64,000 nucleotides of DNA from an uncultured Bacteroidales bacterium. GTDB lineage: Bacteria; Bacteroidota; Bacteroidia; Bacteroidales; Paludibacteraceae. The DNA lies in assembly GCA_902780495.1 (NCBI GenBank), contig CACZFM010000002.1:1-64000 (forward strand). The letters are read 5' to 3'. Below are positions 26,998 through 37,500 of this stretch, one piece after another. A program made the position numbers and the translations under genes. A model generated the notes under the pieces. It saw only the letters and a program-made list of their open reading frames with translations. It did not search any database and was not told where the DNA came from. How positions within the stretch are numbered: the first letter of the stretch is position 1; the number at the start of each line of letters is the position of its first letter.

Positions 26998-27738
26998 ATG
27001 TTACTTTCCAATCAAATAGCCCTCATTACAGGGGCTTCACGGGGAATAGGCCGTGCTATCGCCCTCCGTTTTGCCGGTGAGGGTTGCAATATCGCTTTTA
27101 CCTATAGCCATAACGAGGAGGCTGCGGAAGCAGTTCGCAACGAAATATTGTCACTTGGCGTAGAGTGTCGGATGTATAAGAGTGATGCTGCAGAGTTTGA
27201 AGATGCTCACAATGTGGTTGATGCTGTGATAAAGGATTTTGACCACATTGATATACTGGTCAACAATGCCGGTATTACGCGTGATGCACTGATGCTTCGT
27301 ATGACGGAAGATAAGTGGGATCAGGTTATTACCACCAACCTAAAATCGGCCTTTAATTATACACATGCTGTCATGCCTTTGATGATGCGTCGTCGCAGTG
27401 GTTCTATTATCTCCATGTCCTCTATAGTCGGAATTACAGGTAATGCCGGTCAAGCATCATATGCTGCATCGAAAGCCGGTATTATTGCGCTGATGCAGTC
27501 TGTTGCCAAGGAGATGGGTAGCCGTGGCGTGCGCGCCAATGCAATTGCCCCTGGGTTCATCCAAACGGATATGACCAATGTGTTGCCGGAACAGGTGAAA
27601 CAGGATATGGTTCGTCTTATTCCGATGCAGCGTGTCGGAACGCCCGATGAGGTTGCCAAGGTCGCGCTTTTCTTGGCTTCCGATCTTTCATCTTATATCA
27701 GTGGACAAGTTATCGCCGTAGATGGTGCAATGAACTAA
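26998..27738 (+). CDS. fabG: 3-oxoacyl-[ACP] reductase
   Basis: A 246-residue short-chain dehydrogenase, the NADPH-dependent beta-ketoacyl-ACP reductase of type II fatty acid synthesis. It has TGASRGIG for the dinucleotide, NNAG, the catalytic Ser in ISMSSIVG, and YAASK with the active Tyr and Lys. PGFIQTDMT and the end SGQVIAVDGAM are the canonical FabG segments. It lies 33 bp after lptC and probably ends this operon at the terminator 27747-27776. Confidence 0.96.
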   Translation: MLLSNQIALITGASRGIGRAIALRFAGEGCNIAFTYSHNEEAAEAVRNEILSLGVECRMYKSDAAEFEDAHNVVDAVIKDFDHIDILVNNAGITRDALMLRMTEDKWDQVITTNLKSAFNYTHAVMPLMMRRRSGSIISMSSIVGITGNAGQASYAASKAGIIALMQSVAKEMGSRGVRANAIAPGFIQTDMTNVLPEQVKQDMVRLIPMQRVGTPDEVAKVALFLASDLSSYISGQVIAVDGAMN

Positions 27739-27746
27739 CAGAAAAT

Positions 27747-27776
27747 AAAAAAAGAGCGCATAAACGCTCTTTTTTT
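27747..27776. terminator. Bidirectional terminator between fabG and tRNA-Glu
   Basis: AAAGAGCG and CGCTCTTT flank a six-base loop, with A and T runs outside. The hairpin therefore has a T tract on both strands, serving fabG (plus) and the tRNA (minus). Confidence 0.88.
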
Positions 27777-27779
27777 AAG

Positions 27780-27852
27780 TAGTGCTACCCGGACTCGAAC
27801 CGGGGTTTACGGCGTGAGAGGCCGTTGTCCTAGGCCACTAGACGATAGCACC
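27780..27852 (-). tRNA. tRNA-Glu (anticodon CUC)
   Basis: A 73-nt cloverleaf. The acceptor strands GGTGCTA/TAGCACT include one G-U pair. The anticodon stem ACGGC/GCCGT closes the loop CTCTCAC, giving anticodon CUC for GAG codons. The T arm contains GGTTCGAGTCC. CCA is not encoded. Its promoter is at 27894-27925. Confidence 0.93.
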
Positions 27853-27893
27853 CAGCAAAATCAATTCGGACACAATATCCTCGAAATCGGCTG

Positions 27894-27925
27894 CAAAAGT
27901 ACTGCTTTTTTCTAACATGTGCAAA
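27894..27925 (-). promoter_or_regulatory. tRNA-Glu promoter
   Basis: On the minus strand TTTG (27922-27925) and TACTTTTG (27894-27901) are 20 bp apart. Confidence 0.87.
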
Positions 27926-27941
27926 TATTTCAGCATTTTTT

Positions 27942-27973
27942 TTTGCTATTTCCTGATTTTTTTTGTACTTTTG
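27942..27973 (+). promoter_or_regulatory. Histidine kinase promoter
   Basis: TTTG at 27942-27945 and TACTTTTG at 27966-27973 are 20 bp apart, back to back with the tRNA-Glu promoter (16 bp between the two -33 boxes). Confidence 0.87.
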
Positions 27974-27998
27974 CACGATTTTTCTTGGATTTCGATAT

Positions 27999-29141
27999 AT
28001 GAAACGAATATATCTTCACACTCGGATTACGATTACGGCACTCATTTTTGCTTTTTTTATGGTGCTGTTTTCTGTGATTTTCACGCATTATCTTTCGCGT
28101 AAATTTGCAGAAGAGGAAGGCAGAAATATCGCAATGTGGGCTGAAGCTACACAACAGTTTATTCTTGCGGATGAGAATACGAACATTGATTTTGTATCTT
28201 CTATCATTGAGGGCAATACTACGATTCCTGTTTATTTACTGGATAGTCAAAATCATGTGTTGCTTTCCCGTAATGTGAAACGTCCCGCCCCTTATCCCGA
28301 ACGCTTGCATGGACCTATTGAAGTGAAAATTTCGTCCGATGTAACCAACTATATCTATTATGATGATTCTGTTTACATCAAGTTGTTGCGATATATGCCC
28401 TATGTGGAACTTGGGCTTATTGTGATTTTTGTCCTTATTGCTTTTATCACTGTACATCTGGCGCACCGCAGTGAGCAGGACCGTGTTTGGGTGGGGCTGA
28501 CAAAGGAAACAGCGCACCAATTAGGGACTCCCATCTCATCACTTTTGGCATGGCAGGAATTGTTAAAAAACCAATATCCTGATGATGATTTCCTCCCGCA
28601 GATGTCAATGGATATTGATCGGCTGCAAATGATTACGGAACGTTTTTCCAAGGTCGGAAGTGTTCCTGAACTTACCAAGCAGCCTATTGTTCCAATTCTC
28701 AAAAAGACATTTGATTATATGCACACGCGTGTCTCGAAGAAAGTTGTGATGGAGTTTTATGCAGAAGAAGATACCTCCCACGTTTGTTGCGAATTGTGCG
28801 TGCCTCTGTTTGCTTGGGTTATTGAAAACCTTATCCGTAATGCTGTGGATGCGATGAACGGAGTAGGGCGTATTCGTATGGTTGTTCAGCGTGATGCAGA
28901 AAACCTTTTGATTGATGTTTCTGACACGGGATGCGGCATTGCCCGCAATCTGTTCTATCGGGTTTTTGAACCGGGGTTCACTAGTAAAACACGCGGGTGG
29001 GGACTGGGATTATCGCTTTCCAAGCGTATCGTTGAAGATTACCATGGAGGCAAAATCTTTATTGAGCATTCGCAGTTGGATGTTGGCACCACATTCCGAA
29101 TTATCATCAAAGAGGCCGTAGATGGCGGAACCGCTGCCTGA
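27999..29141 (+). CDS. Orphan sensor histidine kinase
   Basis: A 380-residue membrane kinase. Two membrane helices (about 8-30 and 134-156) flank an extracytoplasmic sensor of roughly 100 residues. The dimerisation helix has the phospho-accepting His173 in TKETAHQLGTPISSLLAWQ. The ATPase domain shows ENLIRNAVDAM (N box), VSDTGCGIA (G1), and GWGLGLSLSKRIVEDYHGG (G2). No response regulator gene is adjacent. The start ATG 27999 lies 26 bp after the -7 motif. The last 132 bases overlap ispE on the other strand; the final conserved strand GTTFRIII lies within the overlap. Confidence 0.92.
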   Translation: MKRIYLHTRITITALIFAFFMVLFSVIFTHYLSRKFAEEEGRNIAMWAEATQQFILADENTNIDFVSSIIEGNTTIPVYLLDSQNHVLLSRNVKRPAPYPERLHGPIEVKISSDVTNYIYYDDSVYIKLLRYMPYVELGLIVIFVLIAFITVHLAHRSEQDRVWVGLTKETAHQLGTPISSLLAWQELLKNQYPDDDFLPQMSMDIDRLQMITERFSKVGSVPELTKQPIVPILKKTFDYMHTRVSKKVVMEFYAEEDTSHVCCELCVPLFAWVIENLIRNAVDAMNGVGRIRMVVQRDAENLLIDVSDTGCGIARNLFYRVFEPGFTSKTRGWGLGLSLSKRIVEDYHGGKIFIEHSQLDVGTTFRIIIKEAVDGGTAA

Positions 29142-29861
29142 CATGGCGGCATATTTTGCTCCCGCTTGCAGAAGCATTTGTTTGATTGCATTTAGTTCGG
29201 GATGGAGTGGGAAGATTGTTTCTTCAAAGTCATTGACGGCTTCGTTCAATAAAGCATTTTCCCCTTTATGGAGTGCCTGTAATAACTTTCCTTCTGCTTC
29301 GGGATGAAGATGTATACCTGCGTAGGCTTCGCGGGTGCTGATACTTGTTTCCGGTTTAAGGATTATGATACGAAAGTGGTCAAGTAGTGAAGGCATGGGT
29401 TGTAATTCGTCACCGATACCTTTAGCATGACATGGTTGGTTTTGAATAAAGAACGGGCAGTCAGCTCCAAGAGGCGTAACGATATCCATCAGTTTTTGTT
29501 GGCTTAACCCGAGTTGAAATATCTCGTTCAGCATAATGGCAGTATGTGCAGCATCGCTGCTGCCGCCCCCTAAGCCTGCTCCAAAGGGAATGTCTTTGTG
29601 TAGTCGTATATGCACGGAACTAATTTGAGGATAGTGGCTTTGCATAAGTCTGTAACAACGAACCACCAGATTATCTTCTTCTGCACCTGCTACGATATGA
29701 CCGGTCTGCATAAATTGGAAATGGTCGTGTTTGGCTATTTCCAAGGTATCGTGTAGTCCATATACAGGATAGAAAACAGTTTCTAGGTTATGATATCCAT
29801 TTGCGCGTTTACCGATTACGCGCAGACCAAGATTGATTTTGCAGTTGGGATAGGTTATCAT
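29010..29861 (-). CDS. ispE: 4-diphosphocytidyl-2-C-methyl-D-erythritol kinase
   Basis: A 283-residue GHMP kinase of the MEP isoprenoid pathway that phosphorylates CDP-methylerythritol. The N-terminus ITYPNCKINLGLRVIGKRANGYHNLETVFYP, the glycine-rich ATP loop PFGAGLGGGSSDAA and the third motif MSGSGSAIYGLF (coded at about 29109-29144) are all present. Its C-terminal 30 residues differ from the usual ending, and their codons lie inside the overlap with the histidine kinase gene on the plus strand. The start is at 29861, 28 bp from its promoter. Confidence 0.95.
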   Translation of the reverse strand: MITYPNCKINLGLRVIGKRANGYHNLETVFYPVYGLHDTLEIAKHDHFQFMQTGHIVAGAEEDNLVVRCYRLMQSHYPQISSVHIRLHKDIPFGAGLGGGSSDAAHTAIMLNEIFQLGLSQQKLMDIVTPLGADCPFFIQNQPCHAKGIGDELQPMPSLLDHFRIIILKPETSISTREAYAGIHLHPEAEGKLLQALHKGENALLNEAVNDFEETIFPLHPELNAIKQMLLQAGAKYAAMSGSGSAIYGLFDDNSECGANIQLRMLNKDFASMVIFNDTLGKR

Positions 29862-29888
29862 AGTGCGTATTTTCTATATTTCTGCCTG

Positions 29889-29920
29889 CAAAATTACAAT
29901 GTTTTTTTGATTTGTGCAAC
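29889..29920 (-). promoter_or_regulatory. ispE promoter
   Basis: On the minus strand GTTG (29917-29920) and TAATTTTG (29889-29896) are 20 bp apart; the -33 element is one base off consensus. Confidence 0.72.
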
Positions 29921-29945
29921 TTTTTTTTCGATAATTTGGAAAATA

Positions 29946-29977
29946 CTTGCATGTATCGAAAAAAAAGTGTACCTTTG
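29946..29977 (+). promoter_or_regulatory. cdd promoter
   Basis: CTTG at 29946-29949 and TACCTTTG at 29970-29977 are 20 bp apart, divergent from the ispE promoter. The spacer again has GCAT...TCGAAAAAAAA, like the promoters at 249 and 20746. Confidence 0.8.
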
Positions 29978-30006
29978 CAGGCCAAATTGGTGTATTGTGT
30001 ACTAAT

Positions 30007-30489
30007 ATGAAAGATTTGAAAATAGAAAGTCATGTCGCCGTATGCAGTTGGGACGAACTGACTGATGATCAAAAACAGTTGTTGGAGTGTGCTAAGGAGA
30101 TGACGCAAAGTTCTTATTGTCCTTATTCCCAATTCCATGTTGGGGCGGCTGTGCGCCTTAGCGGTGGAATCATTGTTAAAGGTAGCAATCAGGAGAATGC
30201 GGCATATCCCAGTGGTCTTTGCGCCGAGCGAACTACTTTATTCGCTGCCAATGCTAACTATCCGGATCGGCCTGTTGAAGCATTAGCAATCGCTTGTTTT
30301 ACCGGGGGGCATTTCACTGCTGAACCGGGTTCGCCGTGTGGTTCTTGCCGACAGGTGATGATTGAAACGGAGCATCGTTTCAATACGCCGATGCAAGTGC
30401 TGCTGTATGGTGAGAAGTATATTTATGTATTCAAAGATGCCAATCAGTTGCTTCCACTTGGGTTCTTCGCAGAAGATTTGAAGGATTAA
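30007..30489 (+). CDS. cdd: Cytidine deaminase
   Basis: A 160-residue zinc enzyme that deaminates cytidine or deoxycytidine to uridine for pyrimidine salvage. The motif CAERTT (Cys ligand and catalytic Glu) and PCGSCRQ (two Cys ligands) form the active site; SSYCPYSQFHVGAAV is the typical N-terminal segment. An in-frame start at 29947 would precede the promoter -7 motif, so ATG 30007 is chosen. An LptF/G permease gene follows after 19 bp and is probably cotranscribed. Confidence 0.95.
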   Translation: MKDLKIESHVAVCSWDELTDDQKQLLECAKEMTQSSYCPYSQFHVGAAVRLSGGIIVKGSNQENAAYPSGLCAERTTLFAANANYPDRPVEALAIACFTGGHFTAEPGSPCGSCRQVMIETEHRFNTPMQVLLYGEKYIYVFKDANQLLPLGFFAEDLKD

Positions 30490-30508
30490 CTGCAAATCGA
30501 AATAAAGC

Positions 30509-31999
30509 ATGAAGATATTTAAGAAATTGGATATTTATGTACTCAAGAATTTTTTGGGTATTTTCTTCATGACTTTTGCTATTTGTTGTTTTATCTTGCT
30601 CATGCAGTTGCTGTGGATGCGCATCAATGATATCGTAGGTAAGGGAGTGGAAATCATAGTGTTACTAGAATTCTTGTTTTATGCGCTGTTATCCGTAATC
30701 CCTATGGCACTTCCGTTGGCCATCTTGCTGGCTTCCTTAATGACATTCGGTAATTTGGGTGAGAAGTTTGAACTCACGGCTATGAAGTCGGCCGGTATCA
30801 GTCTCTTTCGCATTATGCGGCCGCTCACGATCTTTATCGCTTTTGTTTGTGTGGGGGCGTTCTTCTTTTCCAACAATGTTTTGCCGAAGACACAGATGCG
30901 TTTCTGGGCACTTGTTTTTTCGTTGCGTCAAAAGGCTCCTGAATTAGATATACCTACGGGAGAATTTTATTCCGGCATTAGTGGGTTTAATGTTTACGTC
31001 CGCCAAAAAGAGACGCGTACAGGGCTTTTGAAGAATTTGATGATTTATGACTATTCGAATGGCTTTCAAAACGCTACGGTAACAGTTGCCGATTCGGGAC
31101 GTGTCTATTTCACAGATGATCAAAAGTATCTTGAATTGTGTCTCTATAATGGTGAGTCATTCGAAAATCTCAGTCAGCAGCAGCAACGTGCCACTCGAAC
31201 GCAGGAGTCGGTGCCTTATCGCCGTGAAATGTTCAAGAAGAAGACATTGCTTATTGATTTTGATACCGAGTTTAGCCGCTATGATGAATCGGTAATGGAT
31301 GATCAACATGTTAGTAAAAATGCCACCGAGTTGCTTCACTCAATGGATTCTGTCAATGTGTTGGCACATGAGCGCAGTCGCGAACAGAGTACGCAAATGG
31401 TGAAAGGGAAGTACTTCGGACGTGAGTGGAAGGCCAATCGTCAAGTGCCGCCTGTCAACTTAAAAGAAGAACCAAAGTTCGATATTGATTCTGCTATCAA
31501 CCGTTTGGATAAGGCTACCCGTTTGCGCGTAGTTAATCAGGCTATCTCAAAAGCAAAATCGCAGCAGGATTTAATCACCTATAACTCCATTATGCTGGAT
31601 GATTATCAGCGTTATATACGCAAGCATGGCATTGAATTGCAGCGCAAGTTTACCTTGGCGTTTGCGTGCTTGATTTTCTTTTTTATCGGTGCACCATTGG
31701 GGGCTATTATCCGCAAAGGGGGCTTAGGGGCTCCGATAGTTATTTCGGTCATAATGTTCATTATTTATTACATTATAGACAACGCCGGATACAAATTGGC
31801 TCGTGAAGCTATCTGGCCGGTATGGCAAGGTATGTGGCTCAGTTCGTTTGTCTTATTGCCGATAGGCGTCTTCTTGACGTATAAGGCTGCTACCGATTCA
31901 GGTCTTTTCAATCCTGAAGTCTGGTTAAAGGAGTACGAGCGCATACGTGCTAAAATATTGATAGGATTGCAAAAAATAAGGAATAATAAAAATGGATAG
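30509..31999 (+). CDS. LptF/LptG-family LPS export permease
   Basis: A 496-residue YjgP/YjgQ-family permease, a membrane half of the LptBFG ABC transporter that extracts lipopolysaccharide from the inner membrane. Three N-terminal helices (about 12-35, 55-80, 102-125) and three C-terminal helices (about 388-485) flank a large periplasmic jellyroll domain. That domain is longer than in LptF of E. coli because of a charged insertion near residues 240-345. Conserved segments are [28 protein letters not shown] and [18 protein letters not shown]. Whether it is the F or G paralogue cannot be told. Its 3' end overlaps ribBA by 8 bases. Confidence 0.9.
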   Translation: MKIFKKLDIYVLKNFLGIFFMTFAICCFILLMQLLWMRINDIVGKGVEIIVLLEFLFYALLSVIPMALPLAILLASLMTFGNLGEKFELTAMKSAGISLFRIMRPLTIFIAFVCVGAFFFSNNVLPKTQMRFWALVFSLRQKAPELDIPTGEFYSGISGFNVYVRQKETRTGLLKNLMIYDYSNGFQNATVTVADSGRVYFTDDQKYLELCLYNGESFENLSQQQQRATRTQESVPYRREMFKKKTLLIDFDTEFSRYDESVMDDQHVSKNATELLHSMDSVNVLAHERSREQSTQMVKGKYFGREWKANRQVPPVNLKEEPKFDIDSAINRLDKATRLRVVNQAISKAKSQQDLITYNSIMLDDYQRYIRKHGIELQRKFTLAFACLIFFFIGAPLGAIIRKGGLGAPIVISVIMFIIYYIIDNAGYKLAREAIWPVWQGMWLSSFVLLPIGVFLTYKAATDSGLFNPEVWLKEYERIRAKILIGLQKIRNNKNG

Positions 32000-33254
32000 A
32001 ATTGAAGATGCATTGCGGGATATTCGCGATGGCAAATTTGTGATTGTGGTGGACGATGAAGACCGTGAGAATGAGGGTGATTTCATTACTTCTGCGGAAC
32101 TGATTACGCCGGAGAAGGTTAATTTCATGCTTCAGCACGGGCGTGGCGTATTGTGCGCTCCTATTTTGGAGGAACGGTGTGCCGAATTGGGCTTGATGCA
32201 TCAGGTGGCTAATAATACTTCTATGTTGGGTACGCCTTTCACTATTACGGTGGATAAATTGGAGGGGTGCACTACCGGTGTTAGTGCGGCAGATCGTGCA
32301 GCCACCATCCGCGCTTTGGCAGACCCCTCCTCTAAACCGGAAACTTTCGGACGGCCGGGCCATATTAACCCGCTTTATGCACGTTCACGGGGAGTACTTC
32401 GCCGTGCCGGACATACCGAGGCATCCATCGACCTCATGCGTTTGGCGGGACTTTATCCGGCCGCCTGCCTCATTGAGATTATGAATGAGGATGGAACTAT
32501 GGCTCGTTTGCCGCAGTTGGAAAAGGTGGCAGAGATGTATGCTATACGTCTTATCTCTATTAAGGATTTGATAGCCTATCGTTTGGAACACCATTTGCCG
32601 GAAAGTGCATCGGTGCAGGCAGATGCGGAATCTACTTCTTCATCCGAAGATTGGGACGGAACACTTGTAGAGCGTGGTGAAACGGTAGAACTTCCCACTG
32701 AATATGGCACTTTTATGCTTACTCCATTCCGCCAATTAAGCAACGGACTGGAGCATGTGGTACTTACAAAAGGGGAGTGGAAGGAGGACGAGCCTGTTCT
32801 TTGCCGTGTCCATAGTTCGTGTATGACGGGCGATGTTTTTGGAAGTATGCGGTGTGAGTGTGGAGAGCAATTGCATAGGGCCATGCAGATGATAGAGAAG
32901 GAGGGTCGGGGTATTCTCGTTTATATGAATCAGGAAGGTCGTGGTATCGGGTTGATGAACAAGATTCGTGCTTATAAACTTCAGGAGCAAGGAGATGACA
33001 CTGTGGATGCCAATATCCATCTTGGATTCCGCCCCGATGAACGAGACTATGGAGTGGGGGCACAAATCCTCCGTCAAATGGGCGCAAAGAAGCTCCGCTT
33101 GCTTACTAATAATCCGGTCAAGCGCGTCGGGTTGGAAAGTTATGGCATAGAAATTGTAGAGAATATAGCAATAGAGGTCGCTCCTAATTCGTATAATATC
33201 CGTTATATGCGGACAAAGAAGGAAAGGATGCATCACGACCTCCGATTGGTATAA
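31992..33254 (+). CDS. ribBA: Bifunctional DHBP synthase / GTP cyclohydrolase II
   Basis: A 420-residue fusion that supplies both precursors of riboflavin. The N-terminal RibB domain (about 1-200) makes dihydroxybutanone phosphate and has [22 protein letters not shown] and [14 protein letters not shown]. The C-terminal RibA domain (about 215-420) opens the GTP ring; it has the zinc site [14 protein letters not shown] and [18 protein letters not shown]. No FMN riboswitch precedes it, and it overlaps the LPS permease gene, so it depends on that transcript. Confidence 0.96.
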   Translation: MDRIEDALRDIRDGKFVIVVDDEDRENEGDFITSAELITPEKVNFMLQHGRGVLCAPILEERCAELGLMHQVANNTSMLGTPFTITVDKLEGCTTGVSAADRAATIRALADPSSKPETFGRPGHINPLYARSRGVLRRAGHTEASIDLMRLAGLYPAACLIEIMNEDGTMARLPQLEKVAEMYAIRLISIKDLIAYRLEHHLPESASVQADAESTSSSEDWDGTLVERGETVELPTEYGTFMLTPFRQLSNGLEHVVLTKGEWKEDEPVLCRVHSSCMTGDVFGSMRCECGEQLHRAMQMIEKEGRGILVYMNQEGRGIGLMNKIRAYKLQEQGDDTVDANIHLGFRPDERDYGVGAQILRQMGAKKLRLLTNNPVKRVGLESYGIEIVENIAIEVAPNSYNIRYMRTKKERMHHDLRLV

Positions 33255-33274
33255 ACCTTAAAAATGCTTGTAGT

Positions 33275-34477
33275 ATGAAAACCTATCGACTTATCCTGAT
33301 GCTGATGATCCTATCATTAGGTCCTCAGCTCGTGAATGCGGATGAGACTGTTACCGTTTCATCCACCAGTTCGGATATTGCAGAGAACTTGGATTTGAAA
33401 GCCGTTGCTACTTTGTTCGGCGAAGTGAATAATCTGGAGGAGTTTGAGGCCGAACTTAATTCGGAAGAGCGTCACATCAATAACTTGGACTTGAATGGTG
33501 ATGGAGTAGTGGATTATCTCCGCGTTGTGGAAATCGGCGAGGGGAGTAATCGCTTGATTGTTCTTCAGGCTGTGCTGGCAAAGGACATTTATCAAGATGT
33601 GGCATCCATCTATGTAGAAAAGCAGGCTGACCAAACTGTTTCCGTTCAGATTATCGGAGATGAATATGTGTATGGCACGAATTATATTATCGAGCCGGTT
33701 TACATCTATCGTCCGCTTATCTACGATTGGTTCTGGGGACCTACATGGGTATGCTGGCATTCTCCTTACTACTGGGATTATTATCCTCATTATTGGCATC
33801 ATTATGCACCATGGCATTACCATGATTATCGTGCACACATCCATGTTTATCACCATGAACATCCTCGTTGCAGTTATCGCTACACTGCTACGGCGCGTTC
33901 CGGTGCTTCGGGGCTTCGGCATAGTGAACATGGTGCACGGATGACCCGTAATGACTATGCACGTAGCAATCCGTCGGGTGCCTTTGCGGCACGCAGCGCT
34001 GCCCGTGGCGTTTCTGCTACCAATGTACGTCAGATTAAGAACAGTCGTCGTGCTGTTGCACGCTCGTCATCCCGCAATGATGTTGCACCGGCTGTGCGTG
34101 CTCCCCGTTCTACTGCAGTTTCGGAATCTCGTGGTAATTCCGCCCCTGTTTCTCGTAGCACATCAGTTACGGAATCCCGTACTCGTACAGTACAGCGCAG
34201 TTCGTATGCTCCGGCAGGCTCTGTGTCCCGTCAGACAACGATGCGTGGAACCAATACGGAAACTACTCGCACGGCATCTGCCCGCACATCGTCAACTTCT
34301 GTGTCTGCCAGCCCTGTTCGTTCATCGAGTATGTCAACAGGTGCATCATCCGTTCGCTCGTCAAGTATGGGAGTATCGTCAATGCGTTCCGGAGGCATAG
34401 GAGGCGGTGCTGTCAGCAGTTCGCCTCGTTCCGCCGGTGGAGGTGGCGGCGCGCGGACAACAACTGTTCGTCGATAA
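33275..34477 (+). CDS. Exported His/Tyr/Trp-rich protein with Ser/Arg-rich tail
   Basis: A 400-residue exported protein with a signal peptide (about 1-22). Residues 25-125 form a small domain containing NNLDLNGDGVVDYLRVVE, a loop resembling an EF-hand calcium site. A block dense in Trp, Tyr and His (about 150-200) follows, then 200 residues rich in Ser, Arg, Ala, Thr and Gly with runs such as VRSSSM. Proteins of this plan are common in Bacteroidetes, without known function. The tail is basic and probably disordered, so it may bind an anionic surface polymer; that is inference. It follows ribBA by 20 bp and ends at a strong bidirectional terminator. Confidence 0.75.
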   Translation: MKTYRLILMLMILSLGPQLVNADETVTVSSTSSDIAENLDLKAVATLFGEVNNLEEFEAELNSEERHINNLDLNGDGVVDYLRVVEIGEGSNRLIVLQAVLAKDIYQDVASIYVEKQADQTVSVQIIGDEYVYGTNYIIEPVYIYRPLIYDWFWGPTWVCWHSPYYWDYYPHYWHHYAPWHYHDYRAHIHVYHHEHPRCSYRYTATARSGASGLRHSEHGARMTRNDYARSNPSGAFAARSAARGVSATNVRQIKNSRRAVARSSSRNDVAPAVRAPRSTAVSESRGNSAPVSRSTSVTESRTRTVQRSSYAPAGSVSRQTTMRGTNTETTRTASARTSSTSVSASPVRSSSMSTGASSVRSSSMGVSSMRSGGIGGGAVSSSPRSAGGGGGARTTTVRR

Positions 34478-34543
34478 TGTTGTTAACAACATAGTATTGC
34501 AATACATAATAGAAAGACCGTCCTTTCGGGCGGTCTTTCTATT
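34477..34543. terminator. Palindromes and bidirectional terminator
   Basis: A long stem (AGAAAGACCGTCC 34511-34523 with GGGCGGTCTTTCT 34528-34540, one T-G pair) has flanking A/T runs on both sides. It can end the ribBA unit on the plus strand and the riboswitch operon on the minus strand. Two perfect palindromes precede it, ATGTTGTTAACAACAT (34477-34492) and GTATTGCAATAC (34494-34505). Confidence 0.9.
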
Positions 34544-34563
34544 TCTATGGACGGGAGCATTCA

Positions 34564-37500
34564 TTACTTTACGACTGCACCCTGTGCGTTATAAAGTTTG
34601 CCGTCACGGATAATATAAAGTACACCTTGACGGAGAAGCTTCTGAGCCGGTACGATTTCGTTGGTAGTGTTTTCTATGTCTGTAGCCGTTCCTCTAACGT
34701 GGGTGAGTTCGCCCAAACGGCAGTCTTCTTTCTTACCACCAAGGTTATCGAAGCAGAAATAAGCAGGAGAACTCATGCCGTTACTACTATGCTTGCTGCT
34801 TTCCATTGAGAATCCGATAGAACTAATAGTTCCGAGCGATGTAAGGTCAACCCATTGCCATTCCTCTGCATAGGTCCAATCATAGGTTGTGCTCTTATCG
34901 CGGAAGTCGGCGAGGAAGAACGGAATAGAACCCACTGCCGTTCCAAGGTTGTCGTAGCCGGTAATAACCAACACAAGTGAATCTCCCTGATGGAAAGGCA
35001 GTCCTATTCCACCAAGTTCTTCAGACATACCGTCACCGTTCTTGATGGCGTCAACATCCCATGCGTTATTGGTAACCGCCATACCACTAACCACGTGAGG
35101 GGTGGTCAGTTGAATAGTGGCACTGCTATACCAGTTATAGCACCAAACAGCATAGTTCTTGCCTTCGGCTGCTCCACCTGCGGCACAATATTGGTCGTAG
35201 TTGGGGTTCTCCCAACCGAACTCTTTGCCGGTCAAGTTCGCCAAAGTAATGTCGTAGTAATAAATGCCATATCCAAATGCTGTCTGATCATCCTTATAAG
35301 TCTGGAAACGATAACTACCTGATGTCCAAGTATTGTAACCAGGAACGAATTCAGGATCACCATACCAAGCTGTTTCCTCCAGGAGAGTATGTTCTTCGAA
35401 CGTCGCAGCTTCGTAGAGTTCGTTTTCTGAATAGAATACAGGATAGGGATCTACACCAAGTTCCTGTTCCCAACCGAGTTCGCGTGCCAGTGTGCCATCT
35501 GTGCAGATGTCCATACCGAGTACTTGAGTCTTGTTGGCCGCATTGGATTCATTGTTATAGGCAAATGCAGCATAACCATTTTCGAGATTACCATACGCAG
35601 CCAATCCGTTGATGGCACCGATAGTGGTAGCGAATGTTTCGCCGGTCCACCCAGCTACTCCGAGCATTTTTAGATTACCGGTGTTATAGACATTCTTGAC
35701 TGACGCATTGGCATTAGAAGTCCCCACTATACCTCCAACCAGTCCAGTACCGGCAACGTATGCCCAGTTATAGCAGTTTTCAATGGTATCAGAAGCTACA
35801 TTAAGGTTACCAACGATGCCGCCAACATTCTTTCCGCCAGAGATATATCCTTGTGCCGAGCATCCTTTGATAACAGTATTGGCTCCATTAACATAGGCAA
35901 CGATACCGGCAACATTATCTTTCTTCTCGGTATAAACCATTCCGCGGAAGTGACAGTTCGTAATGCGTCCTGCTTCCAAAGCTCCGGCAATACCGGCTGC
36001 GTGGGTATTCGTGGTTTTGATATTACCTTCTACGGTGATGTTCTTAACGGTACCGTTTTTCACTTTACCGAAGAGACCTTGATAGGTAGTAGTCGCAGCA
36101 GGGATATTCAATCCGCTGATGGTATGGTTTTGACCATCAAAGGTACCGAGATACGGATTAGCACTTGTGGCAATCGGAGTCCAAGCTTTGTGTCCGAGGT
36201 TGATATCCTCAGTGAGAACCGCGTTGATGGCCTCTGTAACTGTATTTGCTGTCTCTGCCAACCAAGCGAGTTCGGCCCCATTAGAGATTTGATAAATGTC
36301 ATCTACTTTAGCCGGCTCAGTAACAGTTGTTCCATCCCAAGCCTGTGCAGTGGTAGCCATGTTGAGCGTAATGATGATAGTGTCATTCTGTGAAGGAGAA
36401 ACGGTGAATGCGCTATAAAGCGTACCATATCCGTCAGCGGCAACCATATAGGTGAATGCCCCAACGATTACATCGTAGTTGCCTTCTGCGTTTGCTTTGA
36501 GAGTGTCCCCTGTTTCATTGAACACATATATATCAGCATTAGCGGGCACATTGTCAAAGTGTACGATATGATGCTTATAAGGATTCGTAATATCCAATTT
36601 TACATCCGGAAGGATACCGAGATAGGTCTTATGTGAGGGAGCATTCACCATTACACGTCCTTCTGTACGGACTAAATTGCGGTGATTACCGACAGGATCG
36701 CCATATCCGTTGATTTGGATACATCCACCTTGAAACAGCATTTCTTCACCCGCATCCAAAGCGAGAACGTTTGTATAAACTTGTGCTGCAGGAGTGGCTG
36801 CAAAATTATACTGGTTAGCAGAGCCCACCATTGAACTGCCGGCAGGAACCCCATTATAGGTGATGTATGCCGACATGTTATAGATGCGAGAAAGTTTGTT
36901 GTTCGGGTGGTACAATCCATTATACTGAATGCTTACTTTATCGCCAGGCTGATAGGTGCCGTCGTTACGTGTTAGATTGGTGATTGTGCGTGTGCAGGGT
37001 TTAGCAGTGATAACCTGATAGTCGCTCACTCCATTTGCATTCGTCATTTGTACAATCTGACGGCCTTCTTTCAATGTCAGTGTGTAGGAGCCATCTTCGT
37101 TTGCCTCAACAGTTTCAAAGGTATTGTATGTGGCACTATTCGTTCCGATAACGGGGTAGGCAATCTTCACAGAAGCAACGCCTTCGGGTGTGAAAGTGTA
37201 TTTGCCGGAACCATCTTCAGCAAGATAGTAAATGACATCATGCTCCGCATCCAAAGCATCAACTGCCAGTTTGTGCTCTACATCATTTAAGCCTTTGTTG
37301 GCATACATATTGCTCTTGATTCCAGAGGCATCGTCACCGACGGTGACAACGAACACACCGGTATTCTCCGGCCAGATAGCAGACCAATCTGCGCCGCCCG
37401 CATAGTCATTAATGTTTGCTTTGTCATATACCTTTGCGCAAAGAGCTTTGTAGGTAACCAATACGATTGCTGTACCATTACCGACAGCTGTCATCGTTGT

